Below the pieces are notes generated by a model, which was not told the origin of the DNA, did not search any database, and worked only from the letters and a program-made list of their open reading frames with translations. This document shows, piece by piece, positions 54,576 to 63,038 of a stretch of 64,000 nucleotides of DNA. Both the position numbers and the translations under genes were made by a program. The DNA is from Beggiatoa leptomitoformis (GTDB lineage Bacteria > Pseudomonadota > Gammaproteobacteria > Beggiatoales > Beggiatoaceae): positions 3,730,261 to 3,794,260 of the forward strand of contig NZ_CP012373.2 of assembly GCF_001305575.3 (NCBI RefSeq), in the 5' to 3' direction. The first letter of the stretch is position 1. Every line of letters begins with the position of its first letter.

Positions 54576-55368
54576 GGTAGTGCTAAACAAGTAAGGATAA
54601 GTTGTAATGATTAATGAAAAAAATGATAGCTCCCACGTGATTTTGCAATTTCTTAGAGAAGGATAACGTTTTGCGAACTAAGCGACTGACTCGCTGTCTC
54701 AATGTGTTATTAAATCGTTCTATATGATTAGTTAAACCTGTCTCCTTCCCAACCGCGCGGTGACATTTACTGGGTAATACCCCTTTATATGCCTCCCAAA
54801 AATCCGTATAACACACGGCACATTGACGATAAACGCTTGGAAGGGATTCCCATAATGCTGATGCACCTCTCTTATCTCGTTTTCCAACCGCAAATCCCAC
54901 CACTTCTCTTGTTTCTTTATCTAATGCTAACCATATCCACACTTTTTCACGACGTTTACCCACGAATGACCACATCTCATCGCATTCTAATTGCAACGCG
55001 CCTTTTTTTTAACCATCGGTTCTAGCTTTTGCTTTTCATATAATCGGTTCACATAACGTTGTAACCATGTCCCTGAAATGCCTGTCACTCGTGAGATGCC
55101 TGCAAGGGAGCGTTTTTCTTTTAACAATCGCTCTACCTGTTCCCAGGTCTCTTGGCTGATTCGCTTTGGGTTGGCATTTTCTACAAATTGGCGACCACAC
55201 CCACGACATTTGTAGTTTTGTTTGCCAAAATGTGTTTTTCCATTCTTAATCACATGATGACTTTGACATTCGGGACAATCTGGCATTTTGCGTTCTCTTT
55301 TTCAGGGATGTTCTTTGATATACTAACAACCTTACCTGTTTAGCACTACCTACCTGTTTAGCACTACC
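54576..55368 (-). mobile_element. Second IS1-family copy, with duplicated end
   Basis: The left end GGTAGTGCTAAACAAGTAAG at 54576 pairs with the right end ending at 55350 (775 bases). The last 18 bases (TACCTGTTTAGCACTACC) are tandemly repeated once more at 55351-55368. Its left end abuts the target duplication of the first IS1 with no other sequence between, so that element inserted exactly beside it. No duplication around this copy is clear. Confidence 0.8.
54583..55286 (-). CDS. IS1-type InsA/InsB transposase
   Basis: InsA (54987-55286) reads MPDCPECQSHHVIKNGKTHF and CRGCGRQFVENANPKRISQE with a helix-turn-helix (GISRVTGISGTWLQRYV); it ends with KKKARCN at a run of eight A. InsB (54583-54996), reached by slippage, has LECDEMWSFVG, KVWIWLALDKETREVVGFAV, CYTDFWEAYKG and HIERFNNTLRQRVSRLV, which include the DDE residues. 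Compared with the first copy the proteins are about 75 percent alike, so these are two related but distinct IS1 types. No lesion is apparent. Confidence 0.88.
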
Positions 55369-55501
55369 TTTGTGCGTCTAATACATTAATTTCTTTGCTT
55401 TTATTTATGTAAAATATTGATTTTGTAGCTTATTTACTATTTTTCTCTATGCGCTATACTTACCCGCTTACTGAAATATTTATCGCGTTGGATGATGGAG
55501 T

Positions 55502-55684
55502 ATGAATAAAGAAAAACAGTTAGCTTTTGCACGACGGCAAGGGTGTGGACAGCAATGTACTTTGTTGAATGGATTTGATTATTGTGATTGTGTGGAAAGT
55601 CGTAAATTTTTCCAAACATTAAATAAACAGTTGTTTGAGATTGAAAGTCATCCTTTGAGTGCGATTAGGCAGGAGCATTTTTAG
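55502..55684 (+). CDS. Small Cys-containing protein (uncertain)
   Basis: A 60-residue ORF, MNKEKQLAFARRQGCGQQCT followed by YCDCVESRKFF, with four Cys in CGQQC and CDC that could bind metal. It overlaps the 3' end of the convergent kinase gene by 20 bases. The ribosome site (GGAG) is close to the ATG. The product looks coding in style but has no recognised family, and chance cannot be ruled out. Confidence 0.4.
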   Translation: MNKEKQLAFARRQGCGQQCTLLNGFDYCDCVESRKFFQTLNKQLFEIESHPLSAIRQEHF

Positions 55685-57848
55685 CTTTTTGCAGTAAGCT
55701 TTCTATCGTTTCTATCAGTTGGCGACAACTCACAGGTTTACTTAAATATTCGTTTGCGCCTGCTTGTAAACACCATTCTTTATCTCCCGGCATTGCAAGT
55801 GCTGTAATTGCAATGATGGGGATATTTCCTAATACTTTATCCGCTTTAATATAACGAATAGCTTCTAATCCATCCATAACGGGCATTTGTATGTCCATTA
55901 AGATGATATGTGGGTGTTGTTGTTGAGTTTGTGCGATGGCTTCCATGCCATTATGGGCTGTAATCAGGCGATAGCCTCGGGCATTTAGATAACGTGCCAT
56001 TGTGTCTAAATTTTCCTCATTATCTTCTGCAATAAGTACCAGTGGGGCATTTTCGCGGTTAGTGTATTCACGAGGTAGTGTTTTTTCAGGGTAGGTATTT
56101 GGAAGAAAAACCGTTGTATCCGCAGATTTTTCTACGATAAGTCGCCATGGAAAGGAGACGAGGAAACTGCTGCCTTTGTTGATTTCGCTATTGACGATAA
56201 TTTTGCCGCCGTGCATTTCAATAAAACGCTTGACTAATGATAAGCCTAAACCTGTTCCTAAAAACTTGCGGGAAAGACTGGTATCTAGTTGTGCAAATGG
56301 TTGAAAAAGTAGGGGAAAGTCTTCAACAGCAATGCCTATACCTGTATCCCAAACGGTCATTTGAATGGTATGTTTTTCTACATTTGCCTGAACGTCTAGC
56401 CCTATTGTTCCGCCTTCAGGGGTAAATTTAACGGCATTGCTGAGTAGATTGACCAGTATTTGTTTAACACGACGTTCATCCCCAAGCATGAGTAGTGTTG
56501 TATCAGAGAGTTGAAAATTAACTTTAATCCGTTTTTTAAGGGCGGCTTGTTTAATCATGCGTAAACTGCTTTGACAAACTTGTTCTAATGACAGGGTATT
56601 CATATCAAGTTTAAGTTTGCCTGCTTCTATTTTGGCAAGGTCTAAAATATCGTTGATAAGACTGAGTAAATGTCGTCCACTTTCTTCTATGGTATGAAGT
56701 GATTTCAGTTGTTTAGAATTGAGTTCGCCATAGATTTGTTCTTGTAATCCTTCGGACATGCCAAGAATTGAGTTGAGGGGGGTACGCAATTCATGGCTCA
56801 TTGCGGCAAGAAATTCGTCTTTTGCACGAAGTGCATAGGCAAGTTTGGCGTTTGCAGTGCTGAGTTCTTTGGTGCGTTCCGTTACGCGCTTGGTTAATAG
56901 GGTGCGTTCTGCTTTAAGATTTGCCTCGGCTAATAAGCGTTTTTCTATTTGTTCCATTAGCTCATCATTTTTGCTTTTTAATTCGCTGGTTCTTTCGGCA
57001 ACCCGTTTTTCTAGTTCTGTGTTGAGTAAGCGAACTTCTTGTTCTATCGCGCTCCGTTCTGTCATGTCTATCAACACCCCTAAAACCATGGCTTCCCCTT
57101 TAATTCGCAAGGGTGTTAAGCCAATTTCTATCGGGAATTCTTCGCCATTTTTGCGTACACCGCTTAAATCACGCACCATACCAATACGGCGCGCTTGTTC
57201 ACGGGCGATAAAATAGTTGTGGTGTTTGATGTGTTTATCACGAAAGCGTGCAGGCATTAAAATTTCTTGTGGTTGTCCAATGAGTTCTTCACGCAAATAT
57301 CCAAACATACTTTCAATTTGTGAATTTACAAAGGTAATAATGCCTGTTTGATTGACTAATAAAATCCCGCTGTAAGCAGATTCGACAACCGTGCGAAACA
57401 TTTCTTCCGTTTGTTCCCGTTCTAAAATTTCTGCTTCTAAGCGTTGATTTATCAAGGTTAGTTGTTGCGCACTTTCCGCCAGTGCAGAACTTAAACGTTG
57501 CGTTTCTCTATCTTCCTTTCCCTTTGTATCTAAATGAATGGCAAGTGCCAGAATAGTCAATAAACCTTCTTGGATAATGGGACAAAAAGAAATGGCAACC
57601 CAACGGCTTTCTGCCTGTTGCGTGATTAATTGCGTTTCAAAACGAATGGTTTGTCCTATAGGTATATGTGGTTGATTGAGATATTCATTTAATGTGGTTT
57701 GAAAGGAAGGTGGAAATAGTTGAGTAAACGCTTTAGCCTGTAAATCTGCTAGTGTATGACCTGTTAAGGTTAATGCTTGTTCATTTGCGTAAGTAATATG
57801 TGTGTCGCGGAGCAAAAAAACAGCAGGGATAGATATTTCAGTAATCAT
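55665..57848 (-). CDS. PAS-PAS hybrid histidine kinase with receiver domain
   Basis: A 727-residue cytoplasmic hybrid kinase without membrane segments. An N-terminal PAS domain (1-115) is followed by a second (about 150-265; AYSGILLVNQTGIITFVNSQ). A coiled coil (about 270-345) leads to the H-box AAMSHELRTPLNSILGMSEG (His about 355), N-box NLLSNAVKFTPEGG, G1 DTGIGI, and G2 GTGLGLSLVKRF. A receiver domain (about 600-720) with AEDNEEN and the phospho-Asp in IILMDIQMPVMDG ends the protein. No downstream Hpt or regulator gene is adjacent. It is divergent from the MASE1-GGDEF gene. Confidence 0.93.
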   Translation of the reverse strand: MITEISIPAVFLLRDTHITYANEQALTLTGHTLADLQAKAFTQLFPPSFQTTLNEYLNQPHIPIGQTIRFETQLITQQAESRWVAISFCPIIQEGLLTILALAIHLDTKGKEDRETQRLSSALAESAQQLTLINQRLEAEILEREQTEEMFRTVVESAYSGILLVNQTGIITFVNSQIESMFGYLREELIGQPQEILMPARFRDKHIKHHNYFIAREQARRIGMVRDLSGVRKNGEEFPIEIGLTPLRIKGEAMVLGVLIDMTERSAIEQEVRLLNTELEKRVAERTSELKSKNDELMEQIEKRLLAEANLKAERTLLTKRVTERTKELSTANAKLAYALRAKDEFLAAMSHELRTPLNSILGMSEGLQEQIYGELNSKQLKSLHTIEESGRHLLSLINDILDLAKIEAGKLKLDMNTLSLEQVCQSSLRMIKQAALKKRIKVNFQLSDTTLLMLGDERRVKQILVNLLSNAVKFTPEGGTIGLDVQANVEKHTIQMTVWDTGIGIAVEDFPLLFQPFAQLDTSLSRKFLGTGLGLSLVKRFIEMHGGKIIVNSEINKGSSFLVSFPWRLIVEKSADTTVFLPNTYPEKTLPREYTNRENAPLVLIAEDNEENLDTMARYLNARGYRLITAHNGMEAIAQTQQQHPHIILMDIQMPVMDGLEAIRYIKADKVLGNIPIIAITALAMPGDKEWCLQAGANEYLSKPVSCRQLIETIESLLQKAKNAPA

Positions 57849-58036
57849 GTCAAATGGTTCTATATTGTTATCGTTTTCTTGATGTTAAGTAGAGAATTGC
57901 TTGTGTGTACAATGGTGACAGGTGATTCATACCTGTTATGCAACAACACTAGACAACATGATGTTTTTCAACAAGGTAAACAGCCTGACCTGCTGTTATA
58001 ATTGCTTATTTTTATATTTTTGGTAGGAATCGTGCC

Positions 58037-59959
58037 ATGTCTTATATGATGCAATCATCAAATTCGTTAGAAGCCATCCATTTTTTGCCTCAAACACGGT
58101 TACAAACCGTCGTCAACTTCTTTCTAGTCAGTTTATCTTATTATCTTTTTGGTGCATTAGCCCTAGAAGTTGTTACGATAGAAAGTTGGGTAACACCCAT
58201 TTGGGCGGCGGCGGGTATTGGTTATGCAGCCGTGTTTTTATGGGGGTATTGGTTTGGTTTTGCCATTCTGTTAGGTGAGTTATTAGAAAACATTCTTTTT
58301 ATCAAACCATTATCATGGCTAGAGTTATTAACATCGACGGGAAATACCTTATCATTACTTATCGGTATATGGTTAGTACGCCAATTTCTCCCCCATCCGC
58401 AAGCTATTTTCAGCCGTCCTGCTTATGTGGGTATTTTTTGCGGTAGTGCTTTATTTATTAGCCTGCTTAGTGCGAGCATTGGTTTAACCTTTCGCTTACT
58501 GTTTGATACGATTCATGCGATTAGCCCGTTGCGAGTATGGTGGACATGGTGTTTAGCTGATTTAGTGGGGATTTTAGTTATCGCACCCTTCATTATTACA
58601 GGTTATACCGAACAAAAACACGCATGGTATCGTCATAAAAAAGCCGAAATAATTTTGTTATTTGCCAGTTTAATGACAGTTGTCTGGTTAGTTTTCGGAC
58701 AACCAATAGAAGCAACTATCAGCGCGTATCCTCTCACTTTTTTACTCATGCCTTTCCCACTTTGGGCAGTTTTTCGTTTTGGTCAGCGAGAAACATTACT
58801 GGTCATCGTGATAATGAGTACAAGTGCTATTCTTGCCACGATTTCACAATCAGGTCCTTTCACACATAATTCGCTGGACTATTCGCTACTCATTTTACAG
58901 GCTTTTATAGGGGTTATTTGTGTTTCTACCCTGATATTAATGGCAGTCGTCAACCAACGCAGTTTGTTAGAAAGCCAATTACTTGCCAGTCAAGATGACT
59001 TACAAGAGGCAAATAACATGCTAGAACAAAAAGTTCTTGTCAGAACAGAAAGCCTGCGACAAAGCATGGAAAAATATCAAGCTATTTTTACCAATGCGAT
59101 AGAAGGGATTTACCAAACCACACCCACAGGAAAATTATTAGAAGCAAATCCCGCGCTGGCTCAAATGTATGGCTACGCCAGCCCAGAAGAAATTATGACA
59201 AAAGTTCCTGATATGGAAGCCTTATATGTCAATCCAGAAAGACGTGCCGAATTTCATCAACAACTGCAAGAAACCAAAGCTGTCTATAATTTCGAAGCCG
59301 AAGTTTACCGTTATGATGGCGATATTATGTGGATTGCAGAAAATAGCCGTCTTGTACAATCCAACGATGGAAGGGCATTGTATTATGAAGGCACGATGAT
59401 AGACATTACCGAGCGTAAACAAGTTGAAGAGGAACTTTTACAACTTGCCCATTATGACCCACTCACAGGTTTAGCGAATCGCCGTCTATTTCAAGCCCGT
59501 TTAAAACAAGTCATGGCAAAAGCCCGACTCAGTGGAAAAACAGGCGTATTACTGTACTTTGATTTAGACGGATTTAAAAAAGTGAATGATAGTTTAGGAC
59601 ATGAATTTGGTGATTTTATCTTACAAGAGGCTGCAAAGCGGCTCAAACACTGTTTACGTGACCGCGATGTATCCTGCCGTTTAGGCGGTGATGAGTTTAC
59701 GGTGATTGCCGAACAAGTCATGCGCGAACAAGACGCAGTGACCATTGCAGAAAAAATTCTCGCACATCTCACAAAACCCTATATTTACAAGGAACAAGAA
59801 GCCAGTATTGGCGTTAGTATAGGCATCACCTTTTTTGATGGGCATAATTACGATATTGAAAATATTGTAAAACAAGCAGATAACGCCATGTACTCCGCGA
59901 AACGCAGTGGCAAAGGCACATATCGGTTTTATACCCAAACAACGGAAAACACAGGCTAA
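58037..59959 (+). CDS. MASE1-PAS-GGDEF diguanylate cyclase
   Basis: A 640-residue membrane c-di-GMP synthase. Residues about 20-300 form the MASE1 sensor with eight to ten helices (VTPIWAAAGIGYAAVFLWGY and TSTGNTLSLLIG motifs). A coiled coil and a PAS domain (about 345-465) follow, with EGIYQTTPTGKLLEANPALA. The GGDEF domain (about 475-635) keeps RLGGDEF, the DLDGFKKVNDSLGHEFGD block, and an inhibitory site RDRD five residues before it. The enzyme is therefore probably active and feedback-inhibited. It faces away from the hybrid kinase gene. Confidence 0.95.
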   Translation: MSYMMQSSNSLEAIHFLPQTRLQTVVNFFLVSLSYYLFGALALEVVTIESWVTPIWAAAGIGYAAVFLWGYWFGFAILLGELLENILFIKPLSWLELLTSTGNTLSLLIGIWLVRQFLPHPQAIFSRPAYVGIFCGSALFISLLSASIGLTFRLLFDTIHAISPLRVWWTWCLADLVGILVIAPFIITGYTEQKHAWYRHKKAEIILLFASLMTVVWLVFGQPIEATISAYPLTFLLMPFPLWAVFRFGQRETLLVIVIMSTSAILATISQSGPFTHNSLDYSLLILQAFIGVICVSTLILMAVVNQRSLLESQLLASQDDLQEANNMLEQKVLVRTESLRQSMEKYQAIFTNAIEGIYQTTPTGKLLEANPALAQMYGYASPEEIMTKVPDMEALYVNPERRAEFHQQLQETKAVYNFEAEVYRYDGDIMWIAENSRLVQSNDGRALYYEGTMIDITERKQVEEELLQLAHYDPLTGLANRRLFQARLKQVMAKARLSGKTGVLLYFDLDGFKKVNDSLGHEFGDFILQEAAKRLKHCLRDRDVSCRLGGDEFTVIAEQVMREQDAVTIAEKILAHLTKPYIYKEQEASIGVSIGITFFDGHNYDIENIVKQADNAMYSAKRSGKGTYRFYTQTTENTG

Positions 59960-60005
59960 ATACCCATTATTTTGCCTAACCATTAGATTGCAAAAACTTA
60001 TCTAT

Positions 60006-60024
60006 CCCCCTTTTTTAAAGGGGG
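60006..60024. terminator. Bidirectional hairpin
   Basis: CCCCCTTT and AAAGGGGG form an eight-base stem around TTT between the convergent genes ending at 59959 and 60042. T-runs and A-runs on either side could serve both directions. Confidence 0.6.
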
Positions 60025-60041
60025 AATTTAGAATCACCGCA

Positions 60042-61751
60042 CTAAACCAATTCTCCAACGCCACACATTGACTCATACGACACTAATAAATCCCTTTTTT
60101 TCATAATAATTAGTGTAATATCATCCATCTGTTTTAACCCCCCTAAATGTTTTTCTACATCTTTAATAATATTCTGCCGAATGATTTCTGCTGAACATTC
60201 CCAAAAATGGCTGGCAACTTCACATAATCGTTTAATACCATACTGTTTTTTCTGTGAATTCATTGCCTCTGTAATTCCATCTGTATAAAGTACGATAATA
60301 TCATTCGGGTTTAACGTAATTTGCGTTTGGGCGATAAAATCCGTAATATCTTCACTCAAACCAATAGGAAAGCCTAAATCTACAGTACTAATCCGCTCAA
60401 TTTTGCCACCTGCACGAATAATAATCACATCTTCATGTTGTCCACTTAAATACAATTGTCCATCATAATAATCAATAATAGATAAAGATAAATTTTTATC
60501 ACAATTCATCCGCTGAACATTGCTATAAATGGTTTTATTTAATGTTCCTAAAAATTTAACGGGGTCTTTTTCATTATGCACTAACAGCGTATGTACCGCC
60601 GTTTGCACCATTAACATTAACACCCCACTTTCTAACCCATGCCCTGTTACATCACCAATACCGATTTTTATTCGATTATGATGCTGAATAACATCATAAT
60701 AATCACCACCTACTTCTTCCGCAGGTTGCATAAACCCTGCAATATCTAAATCTTCAATCGCGGCTAACTCATGCGCTTTAGGTAAAATCATCTGTTGCAA
60801 TTGACGTGTAATATCCAATTCTGCACTTAAACGAACATTTTCCTTTTCTAATTTCGTATTTAAATGGCTAATTTCTGCATTTGCGCGTTTTAACGCATTT
60901 CTGATTTTATACAGATGATGAATAAATAACCACGCAACCCATGCTAACAAGCACAAAGAGAGTAAATAAGCCGTTACACGATAAGTATTTGCTTGGCTTA
61001 ACGCTGCTTGATACCCATTATCATAAATACTCTCTATCTTTTCCAAATTTGCTAACAACGGTAAAGTCAACAAGTTTGTCGTCAACTGGTCAACATGTGG
61101 CTTAGCTTGCAAGATAATATTAACATTATCAATAACCTCTTCCATTAACTTACTATTACTGGACTTTTCATAATCCGTTTTAAAAGCCGTTGCATTTTCC
61201 ACCACGGCATGTAAATTTTGCGCTAATTCCGCATCTTTTGCCGTATTGAATAACGCAATTTTAGATAACAACTCATTTAAGGTAAATTCTAAAAACCATT
61301 CATTTTGCTGAAAACTTGCCCCCGCCATTTGAGAATTTAACACTTCTAAATAATTTAATGCCGTTTTTAACTGCTTACTTTGCGCTCGAAAATCAATAAT
61401 AATGGCTTGTTTATTCATGAGTAAATTAACCTGTTGGGCTAAAGACTCAGTCATTACAGATTGATTAACGGCATCAATAAAAGCAGGAATATGGGTTAAT
61501 TCAGCATGTAATTGCTGTAAAATGGCTAATTCTTTATCAAAATTGTCACGAAAGGCTAATAATTCGTAACGGTATTCGATAATCATTTGATTGAGTTGTG
61601 CGTGAGTGGTTTTAAATTGATTAAGCTGAAATCGATAAAATTGATGTTGTTCAGCATTTACCGAGCTAGCAACCCGCAGAAAAACAAAAAGAAAAACAGC
61701 AATAATTAGCAGAAAAAACACATGTAAACTAAATTTGAGGGAAACGTGCAT
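60042..61751 (-). CDS. Membrane PP2C-type phosphatase (SpoIIE/RsbU family)
   Basis: A 569-residue protein. N-terminal helix (about 8-26), a periplasmic helical domain (about 30-255) of the four-helix sensor kind, a second helix (about 258-280), a coiled coil, and a C-terminal SpoIIE phosphatase (about 330-560). The metal residues are in PAEEVGGDYYDVIQH (Asp) and KIGIGDVTGHGLESGVLMLM (Asp), VLYTDGITEAMN and DDITLIIMK. These proteins dephosphorylate anti-sigma antagonists in partner switching. It starts 66 bases after the iron-binding protein gene on the same strand, suggesting joint expression. Confidence 0.92.
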   Translation of the reverse strand: MHVSLKFSLHVFFLLIIAVFLFVFLRVASSVNAEQHQFYRFQLNQFKTTHAQLNQMIIEYRYELLAFRDNFDKELAILQQLHAELTHIPAFIDAVNQSVMTESLAQQVNLLMNKQAIIIDFRAQSKQLKTALNYLEVLNSQMAGASFQQNEWFLEFTLNELLSKIALFNTAKDAELAQNLHAVVENATAFKTDYEKSSNSKLMEEVIDNVNIILQAKPHVDQLTTNLLTLPLLANLEKIESIYDNGYQAALSQANTYRVTAYLLSLCLLAWVAWLFIHHLYKIRNALKRANAEISHLNTKLEKENVRLSAELDITRQLQQMILPKAHELAAIEDLDIAGFMQPAEEVGGDYYDVIQHHNRIKIGIGDVTGHGLESGVLMLMVQTAVHTLLVHNEKDPVKFLGTLNKTIYSNVQRMNCDKNLSLSIIDYYDGQLYLSGQHEDVIIIRAGGKIERISTVDLGFPIGLSEDITDFIAQTQITLNPNDIIVLYTDGITEAMNSQKKQYGIKRLCEVASHFWECSAEIIRQNIIKDVEKHLGGLKQMDDITLIIMKKRDLLVSYESMCGVGELV

Positions 61752-61817
61752 ATTTATAACCTCTTATTTCAATAAAATAACACCTCCTTAAATCGGTTAA
61801 ATCTCATCATGTTATCG

Positions 61818-62804
61818 TCATCGATAACCCACTTGCTCCATTAAATGGGTTGCTTCTAGTTGCAAACGCCCTGCTTCAGAAACATGTAAAGTATCAGCGG
61901 TAAAACTCCCCCATTTTTCTACAATCGCCGATAATTTAACCTGTGGATTAGCAGGATATTCAAAGTTTAATTCAGCAAATTGGTCTTGTGCTTCCATGCT
62001 TGATAACCATTCAAGCAATTGTATTGCTAAGTCAGGATGTTTCGCATATTTCGTTACGCCTGCGCCAGAAATATTGATGTGTACACCATCATGCCAATGA
62101 ATAGCAACGGGTAAATTTGGATTATCGTGTTGTAAACGCCCTAAATAATAAGTATTTGCAATGCCAACCTCACATTGTCCATTGGCAATAGATTCAATAA
62201 CCTGTGTATCGCTAGAGAGTACGGGTAACGCAAGATTATTTACCCATCCCATTAATACAGCTCTAGTTTTTTCCACGCCATCACGCGCAATGAACATTGC
62301 GACTAAAGACTGGTTATAAACTTTTTTTGCTGTCCGTAAACACAATTTACCTTGCCATTTTGGGTTAGCTAAATCTGCATAATCTTTTAATTCTTCTGGT
62401 TTAATTTTTTCTGTGTTATACATAATCGGACGTGCGCGCACAGATAACCCAAACCAACGCTTTTCAGGGTCGCGCAAATGAGCAGGAATATTTTTTTCCA
62501 ACGTAGCAGAATCTATTGGACGCAATACCTGCTTTTCCGTTGCCAGCCATAAATTGCCCACATCTACCGTTAATAATAAATCGGCTGGGGTGTTTTCTCC
62601 TTCAATTACCAAACGTTCAAGCAGTTCTTCTTCTTTCGCGCTAATAAATTTGATGGAAACCCCTGTTTTTTTCGTATAAGCATCAAATAAAGGTTTAATC
62701 AGATGCGCCATCCGTGCAGAATAGACAATAATTGCATCACTGGCGTGAATAGGCTGTATGCTCGATAACAAGCCCACTAAAATCGCTACTATTTGTATTT
62801 TCAT
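61818..62804 (-). CDS. Fe(III)-binding periplasmic protein (FbpA/FutA type)
   Basis: A 328-residue exported protein from the ATG at 62804 (MKIQIVAILVGLLSSIQPIH), which gives a clean signal peptide; the frame extends to 62858. Family blocks are IIVYSARMAHLIKPLFDAYT, ADLLLTVDVGNLWLATEKQ, YADLANPKWQGKLCLRTAK, and the Tyr-rich metal site ANTYYLGRLQ (two adjacent Tyr) with NISGAGVTKYAKHP. These proteins bring ferric iron to an ABC permease, but no permease or ATPase gene is here. A Fur box lies just upstream. Confidence 0.9.
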   Translation of the reverse strand: MKIQIVAILVGLLSSIQPIHASDAIIVYSARMAHLIKPLFDAYTKKTGVSIKFISAKEEELLERLVIEGENTPADLLLTVDVGNLWLATEKQVLRPIDSATLEKNIPAHLRDPEKRWFGLSVRARPIMYNTEKIKPEELKDYADLANPKWQGKLCLRTAKKVYNQSLVAMFIARDGVEKTRAVLMGWVNNLALPVLSSDTQVIESIANGQCEVGIANTYYLGRLQHDNPNLPVAIHWHDGVHINISGAGVTKYAKHPDLAIQLLEWLSSMEAQDQFAELNFEYPANPQVKLSAIVEKWGSFTADTLHVSEAGRLQLEATHLMEQVGYR

Positions 62805-62841
62805 GATATTTTCCAGACGATGATATTGCATTCTATAGCAA

Positions 62842-62858
62842 ATGATAATCATTATCAT
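62842..62858 (-). promoter_or_regulatory. Fur box
   Basis: ATGATAAT-C-ATTATCAT, a perfect 8-base palindrome around one base, fits the Fur consensus closely. It lies 38 bases before the iron-binding protein start, so iron should repress that gene and perhaps the phosphatase behind it. Confidence 0.88.
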
Positions 62859-63038
62859 CTAACTTGTCAAAGAACAGCGTAAGCGTTGTTCACGATAGAA
62901 TTTTCAGGACTAACAGAATTCTCAAGGTTTCCAGAGAGAAACAGCAATAATTTGCTTAGCCTCAATTATTCTGAAAATCTTGTTTTAAACCACCTTTAAT
63001 TAAAAAATTGTCCTTTAACAACCATTACACGAAAAACT
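62859..63038. other. Divergent intergenic region
   Basis: Separates the iron-binding protein gene from the plus-strand gene at 63039. Apart from the Fur box at its left edge I see no further structure. Confidence 0.5.

Noticed and set aside
55437-55619. Minus-strand small ORF opposite the 55502 ORF
   Set aside because: No ribosome site or motif; the plus-strand frame with its Cys pairs is more plausible, and even that is uncertain.
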